Under the pieces are notes generated by a model. The model made no database searches. It was not told the DNA's origin and saw only the letters and a program-made list of their open reading frames with translations. Positions 50,601 to 63,976 of a stretch of DNA of 64,000 bases are shown here, one piece after another. A program made the translations under genes and the position numbers. Position 1 is the stretch's first letter, and each line of letters starts with the position of its first letter. The stretch is from Crotophaga sulcirostris (lineage: Eukaryota > Chordata > Aves > Cuculiformes > Crotophagidae): contig VYZB01000095.1 of the NCBI GenBank assembly GCA_013397455.1, positions 1,170,854 to 1,234,853 of the forward strand, written 5' to 3'.

Positions 50601-51849
50601 GTGCCCTGTGTGAGTTAAAATTTTCTACAGGCAATACTGAATGGACAAATGTTTATGTACAGAATGACATTCAGAGCTGGCATTATCTGTTGCATTGATT
50701 AGCAGCTTTAGCAAAGAGCTGAAGATATAATTGGGAGAAAGAGTGAACTGCAGACAATCTCACTTTTACTACAAAGGTGTGAGGCTCATCAGTGAAACAG
50801 TGTTGGAGAATTTGTCTTTCCTCTTTCATCCTGTGGAGACTGTGAGTTGGCTTGTGATGGTTGTGTTCTGTGCTTAAATATTGCTGTCTGATATACAGAC
50901 TTTGAATACTCCTAGGTAGATCGTGCAGCTGAATGGAGAGGGAGCAGTGAATGCACCAACAGTGCTTGGGGGAGAAGCAGAAAAGAGCTTTCTTCCATTG
51001 ATGGCCTGCAGAGAAGGTGGGATAGAAATTTTGTGGGGGACTAGTCATCTCTTTTGGTCTTTCTGTAATCAGATACATTTCCCTGGCACGTTCACATGGG
51101 CGCACACATCTAACAGATGCCTCTTGCAAGTTCATTCTTGAAGGAAGTAATCAGTCTCTTGGAGAAAACTGTCTTGGCTCACAGGCTGAATATACAAAGG
51201 ACTGGAGGTCCAAAATAACAGTCTAGTTTGCCAAGTAAGGAACTGGAAGCCGTGGCTTGGATGTTGCATGCTATCCCAGATGAAATAACACATTTGGAAT
51301 TATTATCTCCAGCCTTAGAGCATCGAGAGTTGCTGAATTATCTCGGGTGTCAGACCATCTTCTTTATTCAAATAAACACTGTTATCCTGGCATGATTTTA
51401 TGTCTTCAGGTCTTTGCTCCCAGAACTTCAAGCTGAACTCAGCTTTGAAATTAACTAGAGAAACATGAGGAATCTCTTAATGAAATTTGTACCACATACA
51501 GTGGTCTCTGGGAATAATCAGGTGTATTCTTAGACAAAACCTTTGGCATTCAGCACAGTGATGCTGTACATGCCTGTAGGTGGTTACAGAAATTCACACT
51601 AGTAAGCTTTCTTATGAACACTGCCATCCTAGAAATGCTTCCCTGTTAGGGCTTCGACTATCTGTGTCTCATATATGTAAAATAATACCCACATCTTTAT
51701 TCAGCTTTGAAACTACACAGTGATCCCCTATCTACCTGCCCTCATTGCACATCCAGGATTCAGAACGTCAGCAGCCCTTCGACAGGCTGTTTCCATAACA
51801 ACGGAAGAGAATGAAAACTGAGAAGTAGTCTGTAGCTGTGTGTAAGATT
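47686..51849. other. Non-coding stretch, no gene seen
   Basis: Unique DNA. The longest frame (minus 50683-51135, 150 codons) has no recognisable motif and overlaps another open frame on the plus strand, so it is judged random. No RNA gene or transposon recognised. Confidence 0.5.
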
Positions 51850-52720
51850 GCTTGGTGTGGCCTCCAGAGGTCCCTCACGTCTCCTGAACCCCACAGCTTT
51901 CCCCAGGCTCAGGGGAGACCGCAGACACTTCCTGTCTTCCCCAGGCTGAAATGCCCTCTGAAGACAAAAAACAGCCCCCCTTCAGCTCCCATGAAGGAAA
52001 CTTAAATTCTCTCATTGTATGAACTGAAATGAGAAACTCATCACTGTGGTGCAGAATCCACATCATCACCCAAGAGGCTGGTGCTTTTTAGCTCTATCAG
52101 TCAGTTAATTTCTGTCCATTGTTCTTTTGCTGTGCATCCTCTTTCATCCCATCTCCTGAGGGCACTAACAGACTTGAGCAGACTCACCAGGACCTCCACT
52201 CAAACATCTTCTCCCTATGGACCCAGGAGCTGTGTTTAACCTCAGCCCCAGGCACGCAGGTGGTGTTTGGGACATGGAACCAGTGTGGTTGTGCTCCACT
52301 CCATCTTCTGTGCACCTGTCTCACCGACTGGTAAGCCCTGAACCTGCGCTATGGACACCCTGAGGATGGACCTCAGAGTCCAAGTAGTCTTGTCCTTGAC
52401 CCCATGCCCCACTGGTCCTAACTGGCCCTGCTGGCTGCCCCAGGCCTGACCACTGATCTCACCTTGGGGCTGTCCTGGGGCCTGTCCCTACCCACAGCCC
52501 TGCTCGAGTGCAGTGGAGATCGCATGATGTTGGCCCAGGCAGTGTCCCCGCTGGCACTCACTCACCATCCACCCCTGCTCTGCTATTGTTTTACCCTTTC
52601 TCTCTCCACACTTCTCTTCATTTTTAAACACTTTTGTTTTTCATTTCAAAAAAGCCCTTCTCCTTCTGTCCCGAGGTTCCCCCCATCAGAGAAAATAGCC
52701 AAACACAGCCATTATAATAT
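51850..52720. other. GC-richer, CpG-poor block of unknown origin
   Basis: Base composition shifts sharply relative to the AT-rich flanks, most strongly at about 52160-52560, where long runs of C- and G-rich sequence occur with few CpG. Plus-strand frames of 71-88 codons (52119-52334, 52464-52730) are open but match no known protein. A C/T-rich segment follows at 52590-52690, then an A run at 52757-52766. It may be an unfamiliar or decayed transposon/LTR fragment, a retroposed UTR, or a local GC-rich segment. I do not recognise it. Confidence 0.4.
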
Positions 52721-55700
52721 TACAGTATGAAAGGATGAAAAAACTTCACGTTATTAAAAAAAAAACAACAAAAAAGCTTGACACACACGGCCCTTTTGCC
52801 AAATTCCCCATTACATTTTCATAATTTGTGCCATTCTTTGTCTGATTTCTATTATTTTGAATGCTATCTGAGAAGTGTGCACACAGCTTAATATAACAGT
52901 GAACTCATATTCATTACTGCAATAGAAATAATGATAAATTATTCTGTAAGCAAAACAAATACTGTGCAAATTGGATAGAAAAAGTTGTTTCTCAAGTAGC
53001 TTTAAATTAAAGCAGCATTTAGAAGTGACTTGTTCACTTAATGAGAAGGGGTCTCATTCTGATCCCATTTGCTCCTGTTTCACAGAAGTATCACTCTTGC
53101 CCCTTGGCAATACCCCTGATTTTACCAGCAGTCAAAATGTGCTCTTCTCTTACTCTGTAGTCTTTTTTTTTTAAATTAATTCCAGCTTGTCTTTGCCCTT
53201 TTTGGGACCCATAACTCCTGCAGACACAAGTGACTGCACTTATAAAGTACAGGTGAAAAGGTGGCTGACAATTAAAGCCCCATTATTCACTGTCGTTCCT
53301 ACATGAGATAGACATGTTAGAGCAATCCATCTTATCCACTTTTTGGGTCACAGTCCAAGCCACTAACCTCATCAGTGTAAACACTCATAAGCCTTCCTTA
53401 TCCTCTTCATCACAGTTTAAGCCATATTTTACTTTCTCTTGCCTTTTGGTGATTTGCACGCTGAATTTGCAGCATGAATTTCTCCATTGCCTTGCAAAAC
53501 TCATCACACTGACTTGCATGCTTTCCAGCTGAGAAATACTTTTGTCATCCTACAGAGCTAGTGGAAAAGTATGACCTCTCACTTTCTGTCCAGGAAACAC
53601 ATAAGCAAAGTTTCCCTTGTCATGAAGGGAAAACGTACACTTAGGATAAAGATTAACTGTATATCTTGAAGGATGAATACTTGCCATACATCAATACCAT
53701 AGGGAAAATATGTTAATTTTTCTATACTGTTGATTGTTATCAGTATTATGTTAATGTAATTCATAATTAACTAATACACATCACAATACATTTTAAAGAG
53801 ACAACATATATTTAAGACTATACCATTTTTTAAGTACAGTAATCAATGAATATGTTAGTAACCATAATAGATGCCTATAGGGGTTATCTATCTTGTACAC
53901 TTCTCTTTGTTATAAACTTAGTGAAAACCAGCCTTGTCTATGTAGTCTAGATCAGCTGTGGTTTAAAACAGGCTTCGTCAGCACAGTGCTTATCACAGTA
54001 TTCAAAACTCTGTCTGAGGTTCAAGCATTCAAACACTGCAGCTTGCTCAGTAATTTAAGTTCAAATAGCATCTTTTGATAAGAAAATCTGAGTCAAAACA
54101 CACAGTAAACCAAATACTTCTATTTTTTCCCCAATGAAGCACAAAGTTGTCTGAACCAGTGACAGCATTCACACCTTCAGCCATTGCTTTGAAGATTTCA
54201 GTGGGTTTTTTATTTGAAGACATGATCTTATTTTTTTAAAAATTTTAATATCTCCCAGCTGCTCTTGACTGACACAACTCATTAGCCCATTTTACACTTC
54301 AACATTGAAGAGTAAAAGTACTCAACTGTTTGTGGTCAATCAGTAATGTATTCTCTTTAAATATAATGTATATATAACCCAATCTAAAGAGTGATAGGCC
54401 TTTTAAATTTCTAAAGATTTTTTAGCAGCAGTACTGATACCTAAATTAACAGTCAAATAATGCAAAACAGCAAATCATTCTCTTGTGCATCTTCTGGGCT
54501 GTATGCAATATGTACAATCATCTCTGGAAACATGATGACACCCACTGAAGGCCATTCTAAATTGTCAGATAAGGAGCACACTGCTACGTGTCCCATCTAT
54601 CCGCTTAGAGGGTGAATTTAAATCTCAAGCCTAGGCACTATAAGAAGCTGACACTTACAGCCCCAAATCTTGCCAGCTCATTGGTCTTTCAGTTCCTTTT
54701 TTGAGAGCATGGGCTCGGATATTTGCCAGAGTGCATTGGTAACAGGATAAATTAAGTTCCACAGCATCCTTTCACCCATCTGGAAACAGCAATTCTGGCT
54801 GTTTCCCATTGACCTCACAAGATTAATTGGCAGTTGATGGTCTTTATATTCTAATTTTCCACCTAAGGGCCCCGTTATGTTTCTGGTGCTGTGCCTGAAG
54901 AAATGCATCTCCATGTAGAATTAAAACTTTTATGAGTGCAAAAACTCAAATCAGAGGAAGTCATGCCTATTTTGAAGTTGTCTTTTGTCTTTCCATCTCT
55001 GCTTACTCCTGCCTTTGACAGGCAGGATTTCCTCTTTTAAATGGTTTGTGGTTTTTTGGCTTTACTTTTGCTGTAGTTGCATTATTTAACACCCACCTCT
55101 TTATTTTCAGTCAGTCTAGTCTCTCAGCAATAAGGGTGGAGAAAAAAATCATCCATTTTCAACAAATACATAAGATTATATCTACTGACTATTGCAAGAA
55201 GAGAAAACTCAGTCCCTCCTGCAAATCAGGGGATAAATTAACCATTGAATATAGAAGATAACTATATAGGTTGAAATGAGATGCAGTCACACAGAAATAA
55301 TTAAAATTTGAAACATTTTTAAAAATTATTTATAGTTTGAAAGAAAATGGTAACCTCTTCTCCCTTCCTCTCCCTTTATCAAGAAGTGTGTGAGCATCTT
55401 AATGTATTTCAGTGTATCATGGTCCACATATTTCAGCACATGGGGAAGGATATTTATTCTAGCAAAGGTAAGAGAAATTTAAACAATTTGGGTGTTCACA
55501 ACTTGGACAGAGAATAGAATATAGCTTTCTAGAAACAATTCCTTTTAGAAAAGTTCCTTTTGTATGTTGGTGATTATTGTCATCATGGCAAAATTATGTC
55601 TGACTTGCATTCCTGTCCAGGGTGTGAATGTTGGCATGGGGATCTCTTTCTTCAGTGGTTGTATAAGAGATGTGTGCGACTCTTCAAGTGTGGAATATAT

Positions 55701-58700
55701 GCTAGGCTCTGTTCATGGACCTTGGAAGAGGTTGATTTTGTCAGCAGTTAGTGAATACTTTGCTGAGAAATTTATACCCAAATGCAGTTGATGGCTTCTG
55801 CTATTTTTTTAATCATTATGGATTTGTGATATAAATATATTTAACTCCCAAACGACGCAAGGCACTTTAAAAATATAATTTCTGTTGTGCTTTTCACTGC
55901 TTTAGTATGTTCTACAGAGTCACTGCCAGAGCGACACATGAGCCCAGCAAAAAAGCAGATGGCAGAAGGACTGAGGAAGCAGTTTCAATGAAGTTGAAAT
56001 TTGGGAGCTGTTAGAGATGACAGATATATTTAGAAAAGTATACAGGATAAATTTTCAGCTGATAGAAAGTGTCACAGCTATATTAACTTCAAGGAGCTGG
56101 AAGTCAGCTCAGTTTGAACTTCAAGTGAAACTATGATAATTCTATATCATTAAATCAGTATGTAAGATAGCACTCACGCATGAATCGAAATGCAGGTGAA
56201 TCTGACAGCGCTTTTTCTCTGGTATTTTTTCACCTCAGTATCGGATTTAACATCTAACCAAACTAGTATGCATGGAACAGGAGGATGACAGAGTAGGATA
56301 AGCTTATGTATTCTGCTGGAGCCTCTTCACAACTAGACAGCTCTCAAAACCAGTTTCTTTTGACTGATAGGACTTGGATTAATGGGTTTCTTTTGAGGTC
56401 ATCTTTACGGCCTTAGTTTGGTTCAGGGTTCTGTTGCTCTAGACCTCGTACTTAGTTGTGCTTTTGTTACTGCTGGGCAACAGCAAGGGTTGCAGTTCAA
56501 CCATTGTGGTCAACTACATGAATTATAATATACATTCCCAATTCAATCTTTTTTTCTTGAACTAAAAGGTATTTTTAAGAAAAATACGTAGTCTTGCTGT
56601 AAGAACACTCATCATTAATAATTTGCAATAACTAGGAAAATTTTGCTGAAGTTAAATTAAACTCGCTGGTTATAAAGAAATTAATAAAGAATTTTCTCAC
56701 TGCCAGTCATTAGATCTTGTTATACTTTATCAGCTGGATAGAGGAGCCCTCCATTACAAAATGCCTTATCCCTTTGGGACTACAGACTGGGATCTCATCA
56801 CCCCTTAACATGATACTTTATGAATTCTCATTGGTAACTACAAGACGTACTTTCCAATGCTGCAATTGTTTACCTGACTCCTTTCTGAATCCTAACAAGT
56901 AGTTTGCTGTCTATGCTGAGCTGCAGCTGGCAGAACTAGACACTTCCATTCCAAAATACATACTAGTACAAAATACAAAAGCCATACAGACTCTCTAATC
57001 CTACTTAATATCCTCTGCTTATACAGCTATGGATTTTGTAGCCCTCCAAATAAGTAAGGTTCAACCAATGGAGCTGAAATCCTTCTCAGAGTTACATCCC
57101 ACTCAGATTATGGGTTCTCCATATGGATCCTAATTCCACGACTTGCATTCCTTGTTTCTTGCTCCACCACACTGCATTTACTGGCTGTTCTGCAAAAGCA
57201 CACTGCTTGCTCATAGCCAGCTCACCAAACCGTTAAGATTATCCTGCACCACGGGCATCCATTTACCGTTAGTTTTCATTTGAAAGTTTTTGAACTATTT
57301 TTCCATTTAATTTAGATACTGAAATAAATGCTAAGTACTGCCTGCACAGTCTACTGAAATGATTAGGGTATACTATCATAGCTTAGAAGTATAATTCTGA
57401 CCATTTTGGTAATTCCCAGACTTTAAAGCAAGTCATGAGTCCTTAATTTCTTTCTTGTAAGGATGTAATTTTTGACTCAGAGTCATTACCTTGGCCTAGT
57501 GGCAGGATTTTCACTATTCACTGAGTGATGCTTATTTTTAATAAAATGTCCTGGGTTTCAATAGCATCTTTTTTTTTCCCTCCAGTGTGTATACATATGT
57601 ATTTATTTAAGGTTGAGGAGTAAGACAGCACTATCCTTTTTTTTTTTACCGAGTGTGGTCCCAATTATTGTATTCGATATTCCCAGTTCTATTTCTTTTT
57701 CTCCTTGAATGTCTTGTCTGAAGGACACTGAAGAGGGATAAATCATTTATATACACTGTTAAATGAGAATTACCAATATTTTTAAAAGAAGTCTTATTTT
57801 GTTGATCAAATTATGGTTTCCCTGCTTGCATTAATAATTTTGTAAAACTGCTATATCTTGACTGCCAAAAAACCCCCTGTTTTAATATACATTTGTATGC
57901 TTTTGTTTCCTAAGCCTTCTATTCTTCATATAATTTTGTCTGTCTCAGAATTTAAAAGCAGTCTGTAATGTAATTGGAAAATGTGTATCATACCACGTAG
58001 TACTTAGAAGCAAATTGTCTGGACTGAAATCGCTGATGCAGGTGACCTATTGAACACCCTACAACCCACCAGTCAGATTAAATTGGTAAAGGAATGCAGG
58101 GAGCACCAAATGGTTCAACAACAGCCTATCTAGTGTTTTGGTTTTGAGCTGGACTTTAATGCAGGTTATTTTAATAAAATCAATTCACTAGATGGATGTA
58201 AAAAATGGAAGAATACAAATGATAGCATTAACCAAGACCACTGTTTGTCCCTGTCTTAGGAGATCAGCATCATTTCTTCTTTTCTCATGAAAACCAAATG
58301 AAGCCCTCAGTAATCATCTTGTTCACGTACCTGCAGAACTTGGCAGGGGGGTCCCTGGTAATTTTGAATCAACTGTTTATATTCATAACTGTGACTTTCA
58401 GCTTTGAGGGCAGCTACAACAATTCTGTAAATGTTACCTGTTTTTATAATCCAAGTGGGTTTGACTCTGAGTGGAAAAATATGTACAAACCATTTCTTTA
58501 AAATCTTTGGATTTTATTTTTGTATCAGGAAGTATAGATAATCAGTTTGTGTTATATCAATGTAGGGTTTTGGCAGTAGACATTTTGCACAAATTATGCC
58601 AGTTGGCCTTGACAGGAAGCAAAATGAAAACATTTTATTCAGTAGTTGGTGAGTGATATGTCTTGTCTACATCTCTGAAAAAGCTTTGACTCTGGTCATG

Positions 58701-59410
58701 GGTTATCCAGGCAAAGGCTTCGTTCCACACATCCCACCTCCACACTAGCCATGAGTAAGAACAACCGTGGGCACCTAGTGGCTGACATTTTGTCCAGTGA
58801 CTAGCAGTTATTGTTCAGGAAATAGAAAATCTTTATTCCTAGGCCTCTTTAATCTTTTCCACAAATGAATGAGATCAATGCCATTGTCTTGACGTGAGTC
58901 ACGATTCCATTTCTCTAAATATTGTGTCTTGCTCTTTCTGGGCTTTGTGCCAGTTCTGCACCGAGACCAAAGATACATTTTCAGATAGCATTCTTTTGTG
59001 GGCATGGTACTTGCTTTTCTTTATAAATGAACTTGTCTCATTGTGTGGTGGATGACTGGGCATGAGCTGGTCTGCCACTGAGGCACAGCCTTTCCATTTG
59101 ATTTACAGTTTCATAGCTTCATCTCAGAAACTTGTACACACCAAATAGACAGCTGGGCCAACCACCAAAGGAGAAGGTATCTACAGTGGAGAGGACAACT
59201 AGACTGACGTGGCAGGTCTGTACTTTCAATATAAATACGTACTTGAAACCTGTGCTGTGGAGGCTGCTTTGAAGTGCTGTATATGGAAATGTCACTACTG
59301 CGGAGTGCAAGAATTCCCCCCAAAACCAAACCAATCCAAGCCTAAAACCTGAAATGGCAAAAATCTCACTTAACAAGGAATGGCATCAAATATGACAGAT
59401 TACAAAGTTG
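52721..59410. other. AT-rich non-coding stretch, no gene seen
   Basis: Unique AT-rich DNA without recognisable genes, RNA genes or transposons. T runs occur near 53162-53172 and 57637-57647. A 65-codon lysine/arginine-rich minus-strand frame at 58808-59005 was considered and not accepted as a gene. Confidence 0.5.
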
Positions 59411-59460
59411 TATATGATATTATGTTATGATATATGATATGATATTATATTATATCATAT
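59411..59460. repeat. AT-rich degenerate (ATATG)n-type repeat
   Basis: About 50 bp built from tatgatat/atatgatat variants, partly self-complementary (tgatatgata with tatcatatca). A degenerate AT microsatellite capable of extruding as a hairpin. Confidence 0.8.
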
Positions 59461-62169
59461 CACAGCACATCGTACTATTTATTATATATTCACTCAGAAA
59501 GAAGCTTTCTAAATCAGTTCTAGGATATTTACTTAATGTTTGAAGGAAAAAGCATGAGTAGTCCGTGGTGGCACTACTGGAGCTCTAACCTTCATTCCAC
59601 AAATGTCCTAACACAGGTGAGGCTCATTTTTTCTCCAGGTTCAGCCCAGTGAATCTTTAATTAATTTATGCTTCATGAAATACGTTCTGCAGAGCTCAGT
59701 CTACCTGTCCTGGAGTAGAGTGTACACTTGTGTGGAGCTTTTTGGTATAGCTGGGAATTAAACCTAAATCCCTGTCTCCAGGATAAGCTCTCTCATCTCT
59801 TGTTGTTTTTCAAAGAAAAGAGACCATGGTCTCTTTATTTGGTGGAAACACGGTTGTCTTCAAAAGCAAGTTTTTACAAGCTGGCCAAAGGAGGTACATG
59901 AGTCAGCCTGTGTGGTGACTTGATACTCTATGAATTGATTGTTTTTTATCCTGATCTTTGGAGCTGAACCTAAGTATGGAGGAATCCACTTACCTAACTT
60001 GGATCTTCAGGATTCATTGTGAGATTTTTGCTCCGAATTTTTTTTGCTCCTGAAGTTGTTTGGTTTTGGGGTTTTTTTGTTGTTAAATCTAGACCTTACT
60101 GCTTTCTTTCCAAAGAACTGCAGGAAACAAACTCGAGAATGTGAACCAAATTCTGAATTTGATCCTGGATCTATTAGTGTTTGCAAAGCAGATAGGCAGC
60201 TCGCTGGATTTTGGTGTCATATTTGTTATTACGGATTAGATCAATTGTTTAGCCACAGAAGGAAATACTCCTCTTGTAATGCACTTAGTCAGTTGTGAAA
60301 TCATGTACTCAGTAGTGGGGAAAAAAGAAAAGCCTCCATAGCCCCTTCAAGCAATCAATTTATGCCCTGAAGCATGAGATTTGATTATCATTGTTATTAT
60401 CTTAGCTTGCATAGTTACAAATTTTATTAACAGTCATAAAATTATCCAGCCTTTAAAAAATTATATTAAGAAAAATATCCCAATATTTCACTCCAGGTTC
60501 TTCAAAGCTTAAATTCCTGGGGTGGATTCAAACTGTGAAAAGTGGTAGTTCCTCTAATTTGTTTTTAATTTGCTGTCCTTTGATCATGTGGATTATTCCT
60601 GTATTCTCATTATGAACAAACAGATGAATATTTTCTAGCACATCTATAGAGCCTCTGCCCTGGTCAAGACCTATCTAACTTTCAGCATTTCGAAGATAAG
60701 CATTGATGATGTATACTAAGAAAAATGTTTAATAACCATGGGTGGGATATGCATCACTCACTATCTCATCTATGTGTTTCCCTTTACAGTTAAAATATTT
60801 CCCTATGAGCTCAAAGTTTCTAATACAGCTTTGTGCCTCTCAATATACATCTCAGCTGGTATAATTTAAATATTCTAAAAATTCCATAATTAATGAAAAT
60901 ACTTTGAAACGTTGCAGCAGGACATACTTTCCAAAACAAATTCTGACATGGAAAAAATGCCAGTTGTCCTGATCTCAATTGTTTTAGCCATTTGATTTTT
61001 CCACGACCAAAACACATTCCCAGAAGCTTTTCTTTTTTGAAAAAAAAAATAATCAAATTTTGGCTCTTAAAATTAAAGTACATTCACATTTTTGCATGTC
61101 TATCTATTAAAAAAATCACATCATCTTTATTAATGAGCTGTGGTAGTGGGAAATGTACTGGCAATTACAAGCAAAATGAGTTTTCTCTAAAGAAAATCTG
61201 GCCAATCTGTTCTTTCATCCTGATACATTTTCTGTATCTTAAATGGCATTTAGAGTAAGATTAGAAATCTTCTGAGGCTCCCATCATACTTAGGAACTGA
61301 TTTTAAAATGGTAGGTGCTCATTGAGAGGGTACATTCAAGTATAATCAGGTTACGAGTTGAGTTTGCAATAGGCATAAACACACCCTCTGTTCCTCCTGA
61401 TTTCTTTAGACTATTCCTGAGATGAATATTCTGAGGGTTTTTTTCCCCCACACTTGATATGAGACAATATTATGAGTTTAAAGTGTATTTTAAATATGTG
61501 ATCAGTACCAGCTTAGAGAGATTTAATGTAATTTTTTAATGTTTATAGCACTGTTTGCCACTCATTCTTGCATCAAGTAGTGTGTTGAATGAAAAGGCTC
61601 CTTGATTTTCAGCAGGAAATCCCCCAATAAAGAGTAGTTCTGTGGACACACGGACAGGGCTGAACTGTGCTTCTCTGTCTTTAAGGCTCTGTGCAGACTT
61701 AAGTGCTGTGACATTTGCCCTGTTTCATTACTCAGTGAAATGTGAAGCACAATGGATTAGGTCTATTTACACTTTACTTAAGGCAAACCCTAGTCTCGGA
61801 AATAGATGTAAGTGTTGCCATGTCTTATTATGAACATGAACACATTTTGTTTTGGAAGCGTGGAGCAGTTTTTGTTAAGCTGATGTACTTGGACTTTTCT
61901 ATCAGCTGGCTTCTTAGTGGAATGAAATCTACATGCATGATCCTGCGTTGAAAAATTAAAATCATTTAATGGTTTAATGGCCAAAACCTGAAAAAGGAGA
62001 AGATCCTGGGGAAGACGTGTTGCTAGAGGGGATCTAAAAGTTGGGACAGCTGGACAAGGAAAATAAAGCCTAAGCAGCCACTGCCTTTTGTGAGACCAGC
62101 ATGGTGTATCTGGGTAGTGGACGTGGCAGTGTAGGTATGGGCAGCCTAGGAAGTTGACCTTGGCAGCCA
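59461..62169. other. AT-rich non-coding stretch, no gene seen
   Basis: Unique AT-rich DNA with open frames no longer than about 126 codons (minus 61790-62170), none resembling a known protein. No repeats or RNA genes recognised. Confidence 0.5.
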
Positions 62170-62226
62170 TCCTGCCTCAAACAGTCACTGGAGGTAATTA
62201 AATTGCTGTCTCTCTTTTTTATGCAG

Positions 62227-62546
62227 AAATCAACCTGGAAACTCCTGGTACTACTGAAGCATCCCAGGAGGAGGGTAGCATTGGCCAGAAGCGGGCAAGA
62301 GTGATTGCTTCTGTTTTTCATCCTCTTGGCAATGGCAGGAGGGGCAATGCCAGCTCTCCCTGGCTCTCCCCAGCAAGCTCCGTTATCTCTGCTCCCAGAC
62401 AAGCAGGACACGGCTTCCCACCCTTGGCGTCTTCAGTTTTTGCCAATGCTTCAGTAAATCTCCAGTCATCTCTAGATTTTGACTCCATCTCCAATGGCCA
62501 TGTTTATCCTGGGTCAAACAGCTTTTCAATACTCTGGCAGCCCTGA
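62227..62546 (+). other. Weak candidate terminal coding exon
   Basis: A strong acceptor-like sequence (pyrimidine-rich tctctcttttttatgcag, AG at 62225-62226) is followed by about 106 codons open in one plus-strand frame, ending with TGA at 62544-62546. The peptide begins INLETPGTTEASQEEGSIGQ and ends near HVYPGSNSFSILWQP; it is Ser/Gly/Pro-rich, hydrophilic and has no domain I recognise. If spliced here, the first complete codon is ATC and the upstream exon would supply one base of the preceding codon. Against it: frames on the minus strand are also open through the same GC-richer segment, no upstream partner exon is identifiable, and there is no clear AATAAA soon after the stop. Probably chance; recorded because acceptor and frame coincide. 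Confidence 0.12.
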
Positions 62547-63540
62547 CGTGGTCGAGACATTCCTCTACAGCTGTCTCCTCTTCCATTCATTTTCAGAGGG
62601 GGCACAGGCCTGTTGCTTAGCTGTTGGTTGCTTTGGAAAGCAATGTGCTGTAAATATAGCATTTTACTGTCTTTGGATGGAACAGTGAGTCAATTCAGGA
62701 TTTGGCTATAAGAGCAGGATTCAAAGGGAGAACTTCCATTTCCTCATGTGTACTTTGAGTTGGGCCTCTGCTGCACAGAAATCCGACTGCCCAACATCAG
62801 AGCTTTCTAAGCAACCACAGCACACTTTCTTTCCGTAATAGAAGCTTTTCCTCGTGTGTTAAGTAAGAAATTTGGCATTTATACTGGCGCAAGTTGACTT
62901 AAATGTAATTTAATATGAAAATTATATCTATAAATTTCATGACTAAAATATCAAGTATAACATTGCTTTAACAGTTACGCATTTGCTTTCTTAACACAGA
63001 ACAAGACTATTAAATTATTCTACTCTTTTTCCCTACTAGTTTTCAGATTATTTTCTTTTACTACCATCTGTAATTTATGATACCTTTCCTTAAATTAGTT
63101 ACTTATTTCCTGTCTGAAAAGTAAGCTCACCTACCTAAATCTGCTGGAGATGAACAACATGAGTTTGCAAGAACATCAACAAATTCTCGTGGCTACTGTC
63201 CGAAAAATCTTTAACCCAAATGATAACAATCCCCATGAGTGCTAACAGTGATTCGGTAGGGTGGTTTTAATGTCCGTGGATGTTTCTTTATGATTATTGT
63301 TCATTGTGTTAGACAAAGCTCAGAGAAAGGAAAAACACCCAAAGGTCAGCAGTGAGACAGAAAACTGTCTGAGAAGTCCGAGTGCTCATGAAAATGATTA
63401 TGTCTGACCTTCACCACCTCCACACAGTGTCCCTGGATGGGGTGCTTAAGAAAATGACTGGCAGATTTGTGATGACTGTCTTCACCAATCACTTAAAAAT
63501 GTAGCCTGTTCCACAAAGGGATTGCACGAGCAAACCACAC
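62547..63540. other. AT-rich non-coding stretch, no gene seen
   Basis: Unique AT-rich DNA between the candidate exon and the CpG-richer right end. No gene, RNA or transposon recognised. CpG is sparse: six in 63081-63540. Confidence 0.5.
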
Positions 63541-63849
63541 AGGCAGAAAGTCCAAGCATTCAAGCATGCACACAAATCTGATCGTTTTTTGTGGTCGCCC
63601 GCACTGTAGAGCGCGCACAGCAAAAATTCGGAAGAGGGGCATTTGCAAAAAATGAGGAAAAGAGAGATTTTCAATGGTTTGAATTGAAATATTGAAAAAT
63701 TAGGTGTTGCAATGATGAATGCACGGGTTGTAGCAAGGGAGAGCGTGAGGCAGGCGGATGGACGGACCATCCCCACCTGATGTTTTATGGTTCCTCACCC
63801 TTTCCTCTAAAAGCAATCGCACTTCTGCACCCCGAGAGAAGGGTACAAC

Positions 63850-63860
63850 GGGGGCGGGGG
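63850..63860. promoter_or_regulatory. GC box (Sp/KLF-type)
   Basis: The sequence gggggcggggg matches the Sp1 consensus GGGGCGGGG within a longer G-rich run. It lies in the CpG-enriched right end of the window, 112 bp before the CCAAT box. Confidence 0.4.
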
Positions 63861-63971
63861 GGCCCTGACAGCACCTCTGCCCTTCTTGGCCAGGTTTTGG
63901 ATGCCCCCAGCCACGGAGATGAAGTGAGAGCTGCTGAGCCTCTCGCTGCTGGGACGTTGCCCCCAGTTCGG

Positions 63972-63976
63972 CCAAT
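63972..63976 (+). promoter_or_regulatory. CCAAT box candidate
   Basis: ccaat in the context ggccaatcc, close to the favoured NF-Y context (RRCCAATSR) and 24 bp from the window's right edge. A forward CCAAT would fit a plus-strand promoter beginning within the next 50-150 bp, outside this window. Confidence 0.35.

Noticed and set aside
50683..51135. 150-codon minus-strand open frame
   Set aside because: No recognisable domain, overlapping open frame on the opposite strand, no splice-site support.
52503..52530. Y-RNA or 7SL-like string (gagtgcagtgg)
   Set aside because: Only about 11 bases match; the required stem partners and the Y-RNA 3' end are absent, so it is coincidental.
58808..59005. 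65-codon Lys/Arg-rich minus-strand frame with a good ATG context
   Set aside because: Short, no family resemblance and no exon signals; basic composition alone is not evidence of coding.
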